Assembly: GCA_016218705.1 (NCBI GenBank) | Contig: JACRDC010000078.1 | Location: 1 to 59,995, forward strand | DNA length: 59,995 bases | From: Desulfarculus sp. | Lineage (GTDB): Bacteria > Desulfobacterota > Desulfarculia > Desulfarculales > Desulfarculaceae | Reading direction: 5' to 3' | Shown here: positions 52,886-59,668 of the stretch, piece by piece | Layout of the letters: every line of letters begins with the position of its first letter | Numbering within the stretch: the first letter of the stretch is position 1 | Notes under the pieces: model-generated | Databases searched by the model: none | What the model was told of the DNA's origin: nothing | The model's input: only the letters and a program-made list of their open reading frames with translations | Made by a program: the position numbers and the translations under genes

Positions 52886-53105
52886 GCAGGTTAGGCTTCG
52901 CCAACCCACCCTACGCACCTTGGAGCCTTCCCCACTTCATCCTTAATGAATCATCCAACAAGCTTCACCGGGAGCCGCCAGCCCCGGCCAAAGCGGTAGC
53001 CTCAACCGACCCGTATACGCCCAGCGGCGGGCACGCCGCCCGAGCCGTTTATGCCCAGCCGGGGGCACCCGGCCCGACCCGCCATGCCTGCCCGGGCACC
53101 GGGCC
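52886..53105. other. Intergenic region with a small repeat
   Basis: This region contains GGTTAGGCTTCGCCAACCCA (52889-52908), resembling a widely scattered GGGTGGGTT-type palindromic repeat, then GC-rich sequence up to the acetyltransferase stop. No gene is recognised. Confidence 0.35.
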
Positions 53106-53948
53106 TCAACCCAACTCATAAGTGGTGATGCCGTAGACGTGCCCCAGGGGAAGGCTGGGCGCATGGCCCAGGTACATGCGCGCGGTCTCGAAGCACATGG
53201 TCATGCCGTGCTCCTCGGCCAGGGCCAGGGCCGCCGGGTTTAGCTCGGGGGTGTCCAGAAAGGCGGGCTGCCCCGGCGCGGCGGCGAGCAGACCCTGGAA
53301 GATGGCCTGGGCCTGGGCGGGGGTATCGGCGAAGAGAGGGCCAATCTTGCAGCCTTGGCGGCAGGGGCGCAGCACACCGAAGCCGGCCAGGCGGCCCCCC
53401 TCCAGGGCGGCCAGGCCCAGGTGGCCGGGCTGGCTGAGCCAGCAGCGCAGGAACTGGGGCCGCGCCGCGCCGAAGCAGGCCGCGTCATGGGCCAGGACCT
53501 GCTCCCAGGGGACTTGGTTTATCTCCACCAGCCCGGTTGGCCGCGAGCCGCCGCCAATGCCCTGGTAGCGGCGGTTGCGGTGGGCGTAGACCGCGCCCGA
53601 GGCCATGTAGTTTTTCTGCTGGGCCACCACGCCGTCCAGGCCCACGGCGCGTCCGCCGGCGTGGGCCAGGGCGGCGGCGGTCACGGCCCTGCCGTATCCC
53701 TGGCCGCGCAGGCCGGGCTTGACCAGGAAGAAGCCGGCGAAGGCATAGGCCTGGTCATAGTTCACCACCGAGACGCTGGCCACCATCTCATCCCCTAAAA
53801 AGCCGCCGAAGAAGCCGCCGGGGTCCTGCCGCCAGAAGCAGTCGGCGTCGTGCAGACCGGGGTTCCAGCCCTCGGCCGCGGCCCAGTCCACGGCGAGGTC
53901 CAGCTCGGGGCGGGCGAGGTTGCGCACGGTCAGGGAGGGCGTGGTCAT
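53106..53948 (-). CDS. GNAT acetyltransferase with C-terminal YitH/DUF1248-like domain
   Basis: A 280-residue protein. The N-terminal GNAT half shows FFLVKPGLRGQGYGRAVTAA (acetyl-CoA motif V-x-P-x-x-R-G-x-G-x-G) and AVYAHRNRRY; the C-terminal half (from about 165) matches the second domain of YitH-type proteins (FGVLRPCRQGCKIGPLFADT, FLDTPELNPAAL). Its acceptor is unknown. ATG 53948 is chosen because GGAG lies 8 nt before it. Confidence 0.8.
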   Translation of the reverse strand: MTTPSLTVRNLARPELDLAVDWAAAEGWNPGLHDADCFWRQDPGGFFGGFLGDEMVASVSVVNYDQAYAFAGFFLVKPGLRGQGYGRAVTAAALAHAGGRAVGLDGVVAQQKNYMASGAVYAHRNRRYQGIGGGSRPTGLVEINQVPWEQVLAHDAACFGAARPQFLRCWLSQPGHLGLAALEGGRLAGFGVLRPCRQGCKIGPLFADTPAQAQAIFQGLLAAAPGQPAFLDTPELNPAALALAEEHGMTMCFETARMYLGHAPSLPLGHVYGITTYELG

Positions 53949-54040
53949 GGGATGCTCCAATGCAGGACGAACTAAGCTTACTTGAGGTTGTTTCATGCCA
54001 TTTTCAGATCAACCATGTTATATCTTGTAGCGAAAATACA

Positions 54041-54124
54041 CGGGCGGGGATAAACCCCGCCCCTACGAAGAAGCTAGCGGTTGTTGCCTTGGCTCTCGTA
54101 GGGGCGGGGTTAATCCCCGCCCGC
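54041..54124. repeat. Inverted-repeat (REP-like) element
   Basis: CGGGCGGGGATAAACCCCGC (from 54041), continuing CCCTACGA, is repeated inverted at about 54097-54124, giving a 28-bp stem with few mismatches; each arm is also a palindrome. It is related to the unit after cheB (36.1 kb). It sits between a divergent start (acetyltransferase) and the monooxygenase-like gene's stop. Confidence 0.6.
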
Positions 54125-54167
54125 ATTTTGTCTTTTCCGAAACTATATGGCTGATGCTCAACTGGAA

Positions 54168-54470
54168 TCATGCCAAAACCTTGAAGGCCCGGGTCAGGGG
54201 CGGCCCCTGCAACAGCCAGGGGGCCAGGCGCTCCTGGAAGTCCTGGATGTGGGAGGAGACAAGGTAGGCCTGGTAGGCGGCCTCGTCCTGCCAGCGCATG
54301 TAGAGCACGAAGCGCCGGGGGTCCTGGCGGTCGCGCAGGGGCAGCCAGGCCAGGCAGCCGGGCTGGGCGCGGCAAAGGGGCGCCAGTTCCCGGCAGGCCT
54401 GGATCAGGGCGTCCTCCTGGCCGGGCCGGGCCAGAAACTCCATGGTGACCGCGTAGCCGTTGCCGGACAT
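54168..54470 (-). CDS. Antibiotic-biosynthesis-monooxygenase (ABM) domain protein
   Basis: The 100-residue ferredoxin-like protein shows the ABM pattern: VTMEFLARPGQEDALIQACRE, QPGCLAWLPLRDRQDPRRFV (20 residues), LYMRWQDEAAYQAYLVSSHI. Members include quinol monooxygenases such as YgiN; the reaction here is unknown. GGGAGCGAG lies before ATG 54470. It follows the permease gene by 17 nt and could be co-transcribed. Confidence 0.72.
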   Translation of the reverse strand: MSGNGYAVTMEFLARPGQEDALIQACRELAPLCRAQPGCLAWLPLRDRQDPRRFVLYMRWQDEAAYQAYLVSSHIQDFQERLAPWLLQGPPLTRAFKVLA

Positions 54471-54487
54471 GCTCGCTCCCCCCAAGC

Positions 54488-55330
54488 CTAACGCAGGCGC
54501 GGGTCCAGGGCGTCTCTTATGCCCTCGCCCAAGAGGTTGTAGCCCAAGACCGTCACCAGGATGGCCAGCCCCGGAAACAGGGACAGCCACCAGGCGATCT
54601 CGATGTTGTCCTTGCCCTGGTTGAGGATGTTGCCCCAACTGGGCTCGGGCGGCTGCACCCCCAGGCCCAAAAAGCTTAGTCCGCTCTCGGTGAGGATGGC
54701 CCCGGCCACCCCCAGGGTCAGCGCCACCAAGACCGGTGCCATGGCGTTGGGCAGGATGTGCCTAAAGATGATGCGGATGTCGCCGGCGCCCAGGCTCTTG
54801 ACCGCCACCACGAACTCCCACTCCTTGAGCGTCAGGAACTCGGCGCGCACCAGGCGGGCCACGCCCATCCAGGAGGTCAGCCCGATGACGGCCATGATGT
54901 TGAGGATGTTGGGGTCCAACAAGGCGATCACCGCCAGTATCAAGAAAAATGTGGGGAAGCAGAGCATCATGTCGGTGAAGCGCATGATGGCCGCCTCCAC
55001 CCAGCCGCCGTAGTAGCCGGCCAGGGCGCCCAGGAAGACGCCCACCAGGGTGGCCAGGCCGGCGGCCACGAAGCCCACTTGCAAACTCACCCGGGCGCCG
55101 AAGATCATGCGCGAGAACACGTCGCGCCCCAGCTCGTCGGTGCCAAAAGGGTGGGTCCAAGAGGGCGGCAGCAGGATGGCCGAGACGTTGATCTGGTTGG
55201 GGTCCCAGGGGGCCAGCCAGGGGGCCAGGGTGGCCACCAGCACCAGGCAGGCCACCACCATGAGGCCGGCCATGGCCAAGCGGTTGACGCTTAAGGTCCG
55301 CCAGAACTGGCTAAGGCCCCCGCCGGCCAT
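54488..55330 (-). CDS. ABC transporter permease, DppC/OppC type
   Basis: A 280-residue inner-membrane permease of dipeptide/oligopeptide/nickel importers. HPFGTDELGRDVFSRMIFGA is the DppC-type N-terminal signature; the EAA loop is seen around VAVKSLGAGDIRIIFRHILP. It pairs with the DppB-type gene, whose stop overlaps its start by one base. No binding-protein or ATPase gene is in the window, so the substrate is unknown. Confidence 0.9.
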   Translation of the reverse strand: MAGGGLSQFWRTLSVNRLAMAGLMVVACLVLVATLAPWLAPWDPNQINVSAILLPPSWTHPFGTDELGRDVFSRMIFGARVSLQVGFVAAGLATLVGVFLGALAGYYGGWVEAAIMRFTDMMLCFPTFFLILAVIALLDPNILNIMAVIGLTSWMGVARLVRAEFLTLKEWEFVVAVKSLGAGDIRIIFRHILPNAMAPVLVALTLGVAGAILTESGLSFLGLGVQPPEPSWGNILNQGKDNIEIAWWLSLFPGLAILVTVLGYNLLGEGIRDALDPRLR

Positions 55331-56304
55331 CAGGAGCCCCGCACCCGCGGGTCGGCCAGGGCATAGCCCAGGTCGGCCAGAAGGTTGCCCACCAGGGTCA
55401 GGGCGGCGCTTATGACCAGACCGCCCATGACCAGGGGGTAGTCGCGGCTCATGACCGCGTCGTAGAAGAGCTTGCCCATGCCGGGTATGGCGAAGATGGA
55501 CTCGAAGATCACCGAGCCGCCGATGAGCCCGGGCACGCTGAGGCCCAGGATGGTTATCACCGGCATGAGCGCGTTGCGTAAAGCGTGGCGGTAGATGACA
55601 GTGGTCTCGGTTAGCCCCTTGGAGCGCGCGGTGGTGATGTAGTCCTGGCGGATAACCTCCAGCATGTTGCCGCGCATGTAGCGGCTCATGCCGGCCAGGC
55701 TCACCAGGGCCGAGAGGGTCACCGGCAAGAGCAGGTGCCAGGCGTAGTCGGCCAGCTTGCCCAGGAGCGGCAACTGGTCGTGGTTAAGGCTCTTGAGCCC
55801 GCTGATGGGCAGCCAGCCCAGGTTGACGCCAAAGAGGATCATGGCCAACAGGGCCACCCAGAAGGTGGGCGAGGCGAAGCCCAGGAAGACGAAAACCGTG
55901 GTGGCCTGGTCAAAGAGCGAGCCCCGGTGGGTGGCCGAGTACACACCGATGGGCACCGAGATGATTATCACCAAAAACAGGCTGAGCAGGTTGATGGTCA
56001 CGGTGATGGGCATGCGCTCGGCGATCTTGTTGATGACCGGCCGGCCGTCGGGGGCGAAGGACTGGCCGAAGTCCAGCACGGCCAGGCGTTTCAGCCAGCG
56101 CCAGTACTGCACGTGCAGGGGCTGGTCCAGGCCGTAGAGCTTGGTGAGGCGCTCCTTGGCCAGGTCGCTGACCTTGGGGTTGAGGTCGGTCATCACGTCG
56201 GTGGGCGAGCCAGGCGCCAGGTGCATGATGAGAAAGCTGATGAAGGTGATGCCGATCAAGAGCGGCACCATCAGGCCCAGGCGTTTGAGCAGGTAGACGA
56301 GCAT
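55330..56304 (-). CDS. ABC transporter permease, DppB/OppB type
   Basis: The 324-residue permease begins [20 protein letters not shown], with [11 protein letters not shown] typical of DppB, and has an EAA loop in [20 protein letters not shown]. With the DppC-type partner it forms the membrane channel of a peptide- or nickel-type importer. A perfect TATAAT lies about 45-50 nt before its start. Confidence 0.9.
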   Translation of the reverse strand: MLVYLLKRLGLMVPLLIGITFISFLIMHLAPGSPTDVMTDLNPKVSDLAKERLTKLYGLDQPLHVQYWRWLKRLAVLDFGQSFAPDGRPVINKIAERMPITVTINLLSLFLVIIISVPIGVYSATHRGSLFDQATTVFVFLGFASPTFWVALLAMILFGVNLGWLPISGLKSLNHDQLPLLGKLADYAWHLLLPVTLSALVSLAGMSRYMRGNMLEVIRQDYITTARSKGLTETTVIYRHALRNALMPVITILGLSVPGLIGGSVIFESIFAIPGMGKLFYDAVMSRDYPLVMGGLVISAALTLVGNLLADLGYALADPRVRGS

Positions 56305-56347
56305 GGCTTAAGGTCCTGGCCTCCGGCTGCGGGGAGCGCTAGGGGTC

Positions 56348-56353
56348 ATTATA
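56348..56353 (-). promoter_or_regulatory. Candidate -10 hexamer TATAAT before the permease genes
   Basis: TATAAT on the minus strand lies inside a small GGGG/CCCC inverted repeat. No good -35 is found at 16-18 bp (CTGCGG or similar). If used, the permeases have a promoter separate from the metallo-hydrolase gene upstream. Confidence 0.4.
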
Positions 56354-56422
56354 ACCCCTTGCGCCGCCCAACCGCAGCCCCTAACGCCCACGGACCCCAG
56401 CCTGAATCCATGGAGGCCCGGC

Positions 56423-57436
56423 CTAGCGTCCTCCAGCCGCCAGGCGCGGTCCTGCCCGCCAGGCCGTGGCCCCCGCCTCGCCCGGCCCCGCCAGGCCCGC
56501 GCTGGCGCCCAGCAGTTCCAGGGCCTCTTCCAGGCCGGCGGCCTGGCGCGACTGCCGGCAGAGGCACTGGCAGAGGAAATCAATGGCCTTGGGCGAGGCG
56601 ATGGGCGCGAAGGCGTGGATGCGCCGGGCCTCGTGCTGGCAGAGCTGGGCCTGGTCCTCGCCCTCGGCTAAGCGTTGGCAGACCTGGTGGTGATAGACCA
56701 GGGTCTCGCGCAGGGCCCGGGCCAGGAACTCGCGCATATCTCCGCTCATCGCCCCGTTGTGGCTGAGCAGGGCCATGCCGGCCGGCAACTGGGCCATGCT
56801 GAGCAGGCTGGCCACATAGTCGCCCAGGCTGGCGAAGTAGTTGGGCCAGACCAAATCCAGGTCGGGATCGAAATAGCCGGTCATGTCGCCCAGGGCGGCC
56901 ACGCCCTGGCCGGCGGCGTGGTAGGCCATATGGCAGGCCGAGTGCCCCGGGGTCTCGTGGGCAGTCCAGACCACCCCGCGCCCCAGGTCAAGGCTGTCGC
57001 CCTGGGCCAGCACCCGGTCCACGCGCAGGCCATAGTCCTCCATCTCCGGCAGCAGGGCCTCCATCTGGCCGGTACCCACGAATATCTTCTGGATCATGCG
57101 GTCGGCGGGCAGAAACTGCTCCAGCCCCTTGGGCGAGTTCAGGTGGGCGGCCGCCTTGGCCCCGGCCACCACCTGGAGGTGGAGCCAACGCTGGCGCAGC
57201 CGGGGCACCGCGCCGATGTGGTCGGCATGGGTGTGGGTCAGGGCGATATAGCGGATGCGCTGGGGATCAATGCCCAGGCTGGCCACCTGGGCGGCAATGA
57301 GGCCGGCGGTGGGGGAGGTGCCACCCTCGATCAGCATGCCCACCTCGCCCAAGGAGAGGTACACGGGGAACTTGCGCGTGCCCAACTGGTAGAGATCGCG
57401 GCCGAGCGGGATGGCGGGGTGTTTCTGGGGGTCCAT
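56423..57436 (-). CDS. Metallo-beta-lactamase-fold hydrolase
   Basis: A 337-residue MBL-fold protein with the metal motif H68-x-H70-x-D72-H73 (THTHADHIG), a second histidine in HETPGHSACH and the metal-bridging aspartate in AALGDMTGYFD. A helical C-terminal extension (about 245-337) resembles that of larger glyoxalase-II/quinolone-signal-type hydrolases. The substrate is unknown. ATG 57436 is preferred, with AGGAGA about 7 nt upstream. An attenuator-like leader (57491-57612) precedes it. Confidence 0.8.
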   Translation of the reverse strand: MDPQKHPAIPLGRDLYQLGTRKFPVYLSLGEVGMLIEGGTSPTAGLIAAQVASLGIDPQRIRYIALTHTHADHIGAVPRLRQRWLHLQVVAGAKAAAHLNSPKGLEQFLPADRMIQKIFVGTGQMEALLPEMEDYGLRVDRVLAQGDSLDLGRGVVWTAHETPGHSACHMAYHAAGQGVAALGDMTGYFDPDLDLVWPNYFASLGDYVASLLSMAQLPAGMALLSHNGAMSGDMREFLARALRETLVYHHQVCQRLAEGEDQAQLCQHEARRIHAFAPIASPKAIDFLCQCLCRQSRQAAGLEEALELLGASAGLAGPGEAGATAWRAGPRLAAGGR

Positions 57437-57490
57437 GCCTTTTCTCCTGGCTGGGGGGGCGCCCATGGCGTCCGGGTGTTGTGGGGGCAA

Positions 57491-57523
57491 AAGAAAAGGC
57501 CGTGGGCGGGTTCGCCCACGGCC
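57491..57523 (-). terminator. Attenuator terminator upstream of the metallo-hydrolase gene
   Basis: On the minus strand GGCCGTGGGCG (57523-57513) pairs perfectly with CGCCCACGGCC (57508-57498) across AACC, followed by TTTTCTT. It lies between the leader peptide stop and the hydrolase start. The upstream GCCCGCGG (57559-57552) can instead pair with CCGTGGGC in its 5' arm. Confidence 0.75.
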
Positions 57524-57546
57524 TGTCTAGCTTGATATTGAGTCAA

Positions 57547-57612
57547 CTAGTCCGCGGGCATGCCTCTCCAGCTAAAATAATAGCTAAATCGAGTGGCTAG
57601 CCGTGCGGACAT
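57547..57612 (-). CDS. 21-residue leader peptide rich in Phe, Tyr and Trp
   Basis: An ATG at 57612 with AGGAGAG 8 nt upstream opens a 21-codon frame ending TAG. The middle reads R-FSYYFSW-R: two Phe, two Tyr and one Trp codon within seven. Codons 1-3 (GTCCGC, 57610-57605) can pair with the last codons (GCGGAC, 57555-57550), and the last codons can also pair with the terminator's 5' arm. This layout (control codons, then alternative 1:2, 2:3, 3:4 stems) is that of amino-acid operon leaders. Too short for standard gene calling; translation is inferred. Confidence 0.65.
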   Translation of the reverse strand: MSARLATRFSYYFSWRGMPAD

Positions 57613-57681
57613 CAGCGAATCTCTCCTGGGTCAATGTATTCTGTATACAACTAACCGAATATCCCCAACCTGTCAAGCCGC

Positions 57682-57703
57682 AAAGTGACGCGAAAGTGAC
57701 GCG
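57682..57703. repeat. Tandem 11-bp direct repeat
   Basis: AAAGTGACGCG occurs twice with no gap (57682-57692 and 57693-57703), just outside TTGACA (minus strand, 57676-57671). It could be a regulator site for the minus-strand leader, or slippage at the edge of the direct repeat that begins at 57701. Confidence 0.45.
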
Positions 57704-57722
57704 CTGACCCCAGCCCCGTCTG
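57701..57722 (+). repeat. Left 22-bp direct repeat flanking the MuF toxin unit
   Basis: GCGCTGACCCC followed by A and GCCCCGTCTG recurs at 59562-59583 with a single A/T difference. The right copy spans the stop codon of the MuF N-half gene, so the left copy looks like the leftover 3' end of another such gene. Confidence 0.6.
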
Positions 57723-57831
57723 TTGCATGAGTACCTGGGTCACGAATTGGTGAGGCGCCCTCCTGGGTGTCCTCCCGGTGGGACGGCCATGCTTGTCGCC
57801 AGGATGCACCTGCAACGGAGGCATGACGGCC

Positions 57832-58575
57832 ATGGAACAATTCGATATCTCGGAAGACATACCCACCCTGCTGGATGACCCTTCTGAAGAGGACCAGAAA
57901 AGTGGCAAGGGCAAGGGGCAAGCCGGAAACGGTCCGCGCGTGCGTCCTATCGGCTACCGCTGGATAGCCAGTCGCGGTAACAACGCCTGCCCCAAGTGCG
58001 CGGCTCTGCACAATAAGGTTTTCTACTTCAACCCTCAGCCGGGCCAGGCCTCGGTGGATGAAATGCCTCGCGGGCAACTTCATCCCAATTGCCGCTGCAC
58101 CCAGAAGCCCATACTTGATATCCGTTCTTATCCCAAGAAATTACAAACAACTCATGCAAGCATCAAACCGTACATGAAAAATGTTTATAGAATTCCTGGG
58201 ATCGGTCTGATAGTTAGGAAGAGTGGCAGCAGCTACGTACCAATCTGGGGTAAATACTGTGGACCAGGATGGACGTTAGGGAGAGATAGCTCTGAAACTA
58301 ATCCCGATTTATTGTACGACTTGTCCCCGGAAGACTCACTAGATGCGGCGTGCCTTAACCATGACAATTGCTATGACAAATACGATCAGCATGGTTGTGA
58401 CAAGGAATTAATAGATCAGTTACTATCTTTACCAAGCGACCCTAGGGAATGGCCTAATCCACCCAAAACCGCAGAAGAGATTTCTGATGCCAATAACTAC
58501 AGAAAAGCCGCCATGTTCCTCTTTGCCGCAAAATACGCTTGGCACGAATATATGCATAATAGAAGAGAAGACTAA
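57832..58575 (+). CDS. MuF C-terminal half fused to phospholipase A2 domain (putative polymorphic toxin)
   Basis: The 247-residue product has an acidic/Gly-Lys leader (1-36) and then GYRWIASRGNNACPKCAALH...LHPNCRC (41-89), the C-terminal half of a phage Mu gpF/SPP1 gp7-type head-morphogenesis domain with paired cysteines (C53, C56, C87, C89). It ends with a phospholipase A2 domain: calcium loop WGKYCGPGW (139-147) and catalytic DAACLNHDNCYDK (171-183, H177-D178). MuF domains with C-terminal toxins are a known polymorphic-toxin type; PLA2 would attack membrane phospholipids. Codon use turns AT-rich from about 58130, in the toxin part only. ATG 57832 is chosen for its GGAGG 10 nt upstream. Confidence 0.8.
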   Translation: MEQFDISEDIPTLLDDPSEEDQKSGKGKGQAGNGPRVRPIGYRWIASRGNNACPKCAALHNKVFYFNPQPGQASVDEMPRGQLHPNCRCTQKPILDIRSYPKKLQTTHASIKPYMKNVYRIPGIGLIVRKSGSSYVPIWGKYCGPGWTLGRDSSETNPDLLYDLSPEDSLDAACLNHDNCYDKYDQHGCDKELIDQLLSLPSDPREWPNPPKTAEEISDANNYRKAAMFLFAAKYAWHEYMHNRRED

Positions 58576-58596
58576 CACCATCAGGTATTTTGGCTT

Positions 58597-58869
58597 ATGC
58601 TGAAACATGTTGATATATTTCTGGGTTTATTGTGTTGGGCTATAGCGCTAACTAATTTTATTGGTAATTTCTTACCATCTTTTGGAGACAAATTTGACAA
58701 CGGCATGGTGTTCTTGCCTATCTCTTGGTGGTGCTGCATTTCTTTTATGCTATTTATTACCAAGAGATCTAACAAATTTTTCTGGTGGGTATGGCTCTCG
58801 CTGCCTATTGCATTATATTATTGGATTATCATGATATCATTTGCCATTTTATTGATACTGGGCAAATAG
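58597..58869 (+). CDS. Small membrane protein, candidate immunity protein
   Basis: A 90-residue protein with three or four hydrophobic helices (FLGLLCWAIALTNFIGNFL, MVFLPISWWCCISFMLFI, FFWWVWLSLPIALYYWIIMI and on to ILLILGK). It is AT-rich like the toxin domain just upstream, from which it is separated by 21 nt, and unlike the rest of the window. Polymorphic-toxin genes are usually followed by their immunity gene, and a membrane protein suits protection against a lipase. No family is recognised; the immunity role is inferred from position. Confidence 0.55.
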   Translation: MLKHVDIFLGLLCWAIALTNFIGNFLPSFGDKFDNGMVFLPISWWCCISFMLFITKRSNKFFWWVWLSLPIALYYWIIMISFAILLILGK

Positions 58870-58932
58870 GATAAAGCACGACCACTGCTAACATTAGATG
58901 TGCAGCGCTACCCCTAACATAACGAGGTTTAA

Positions 58933-59568
58933 ATGACCGCCGCCGCTGACTCCAGCAAACAATGGCTACTTAGTCTTGCCGACCTGGGCTTTAACCTTCA
59001 ATGGCTTTCCATCAAGGCACAGTGGCAGCCGGCCCTGATACAGGCCCTGGCGCCCATGGCCAGCGACTGTCTGGCCATCCTGCGGCGGGAGCTAACCGCG
59101 CTGGCCGGCGACCCCGAAACCCCACCCGGCTGGCCGGCGCTAAGCGACCGCCTGTCCCCGGCCTGGGCCACGGTAGTGACCACGCGCGGCCAGGCGGGCA
59201 AGGCCCTGCTGCTGGCCATGGTCAAGGAGGTAGTGGAAGAAACGGGACGGATTGCTACCATCAACGGCCTGATCGGGGCGGCGCCGGCCCTGCATGCTCC
59301 TGGGCAAGACCCCCGCGCAGCGCTGGAGGCCCTGGCCGGCGGGCCGGCGGTGGACGGCTACGTCAAGAAGGGCTTCGCGGAGTTCGGCCAGGCGGTCATG
59401 ACCGAGATCAAGCGGGGGCTGGCCAGGGGCCTGCCGCCCCAGGAGCTTTTCGCCCGTTGCCAGCCGGCGGCCGCCCGCTGGCGCAATCGCCTAACCATGC
59501 TGGCCCGCACCCTGGCCTTCGAGGTCTTCAACCGCGCCCGCCGGGCGGCCTACGAGAAGCTGCGCTGA
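58933..59568 (+). CDS. MuF N-terminal-half-like protein (stand-alone)
   Basis: The 211-residue helical protein ends with RWRNRLTMLARTLAFEVFNR followed by ARRAAYEKLR. That is the ARTE..(x)..N.a...y helix that, in complete phage Mu F/SPP1 gp7 domains, comes directly before the cysteine-rich CPxC...NCRC half. Here the gene stops at that point, and the missing half is encoded 0.9 kb upstream, fused to PLA2. GC content returns to the genome norm. GAGG lies before ATG 58933. It may be an adaptor that packages or delivers the toxin, or the remnant of a split toxin. Confidence 0.6.
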   Translation: MTAAADSSKQWLLSLADLGFNLQWLSIKAQWQPALIQALAPMASDCLAILRRELTALAGDPETPPGWPALSDRLSPAWATVVTTRGQAGKALLLAMVKEVVEETGRIATINGLIGAAPALHAPGQDPRAALEALAGGPAVDGYVKKGFAEFGQAVMTEIKRGLARGLPPQELFARCQPAAARWRNRLTMLARTLAFEVFNRARRAAYEKLR

Positions 59569-59583
59569 CCCCTGCCCCGTCTG
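59562..59583 (+). repeat. Right 22-bp direct repeat flanking the MuF toxin unit
   Basis: Matches 57701-57722 with one mismatch; it covers the final codons and stop of the MuF N-half gene and 15 bp beyond. Confidence 0.6.
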
Positions 59584-59597
59584 GCAACCTAAACAAC

Positions 59598-59633
59598 CGG
59601 GCCGCCGCGATCACTCGCAGCGGCCCGTTTTTT
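59598..59633 (+). terminator. Rho-independent terminator
   Basis: CGGGCCGC (59598-59605) pairs with GCGGCCCG (59620-59627) across a 14-nt loop, followed by TTTTTT. It ends the MuF toxin locus. Confidence 0.75.
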
Positions 59634-59668
59634 ATCTTCTGCTTTAGGCCTGCGTCTCGCCTCCCAGC

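Noticed and set aside
57547-57612. Micro-ORF plus MBL-fold gene read as a PqqA-PqqB pair
   Set aside because: The peptide lacks the Glu-x3-Tyr motif of PqqA, and no pqqC, pqqD or pqqE is present; the terminator and alternative stems favour a leader peptide.
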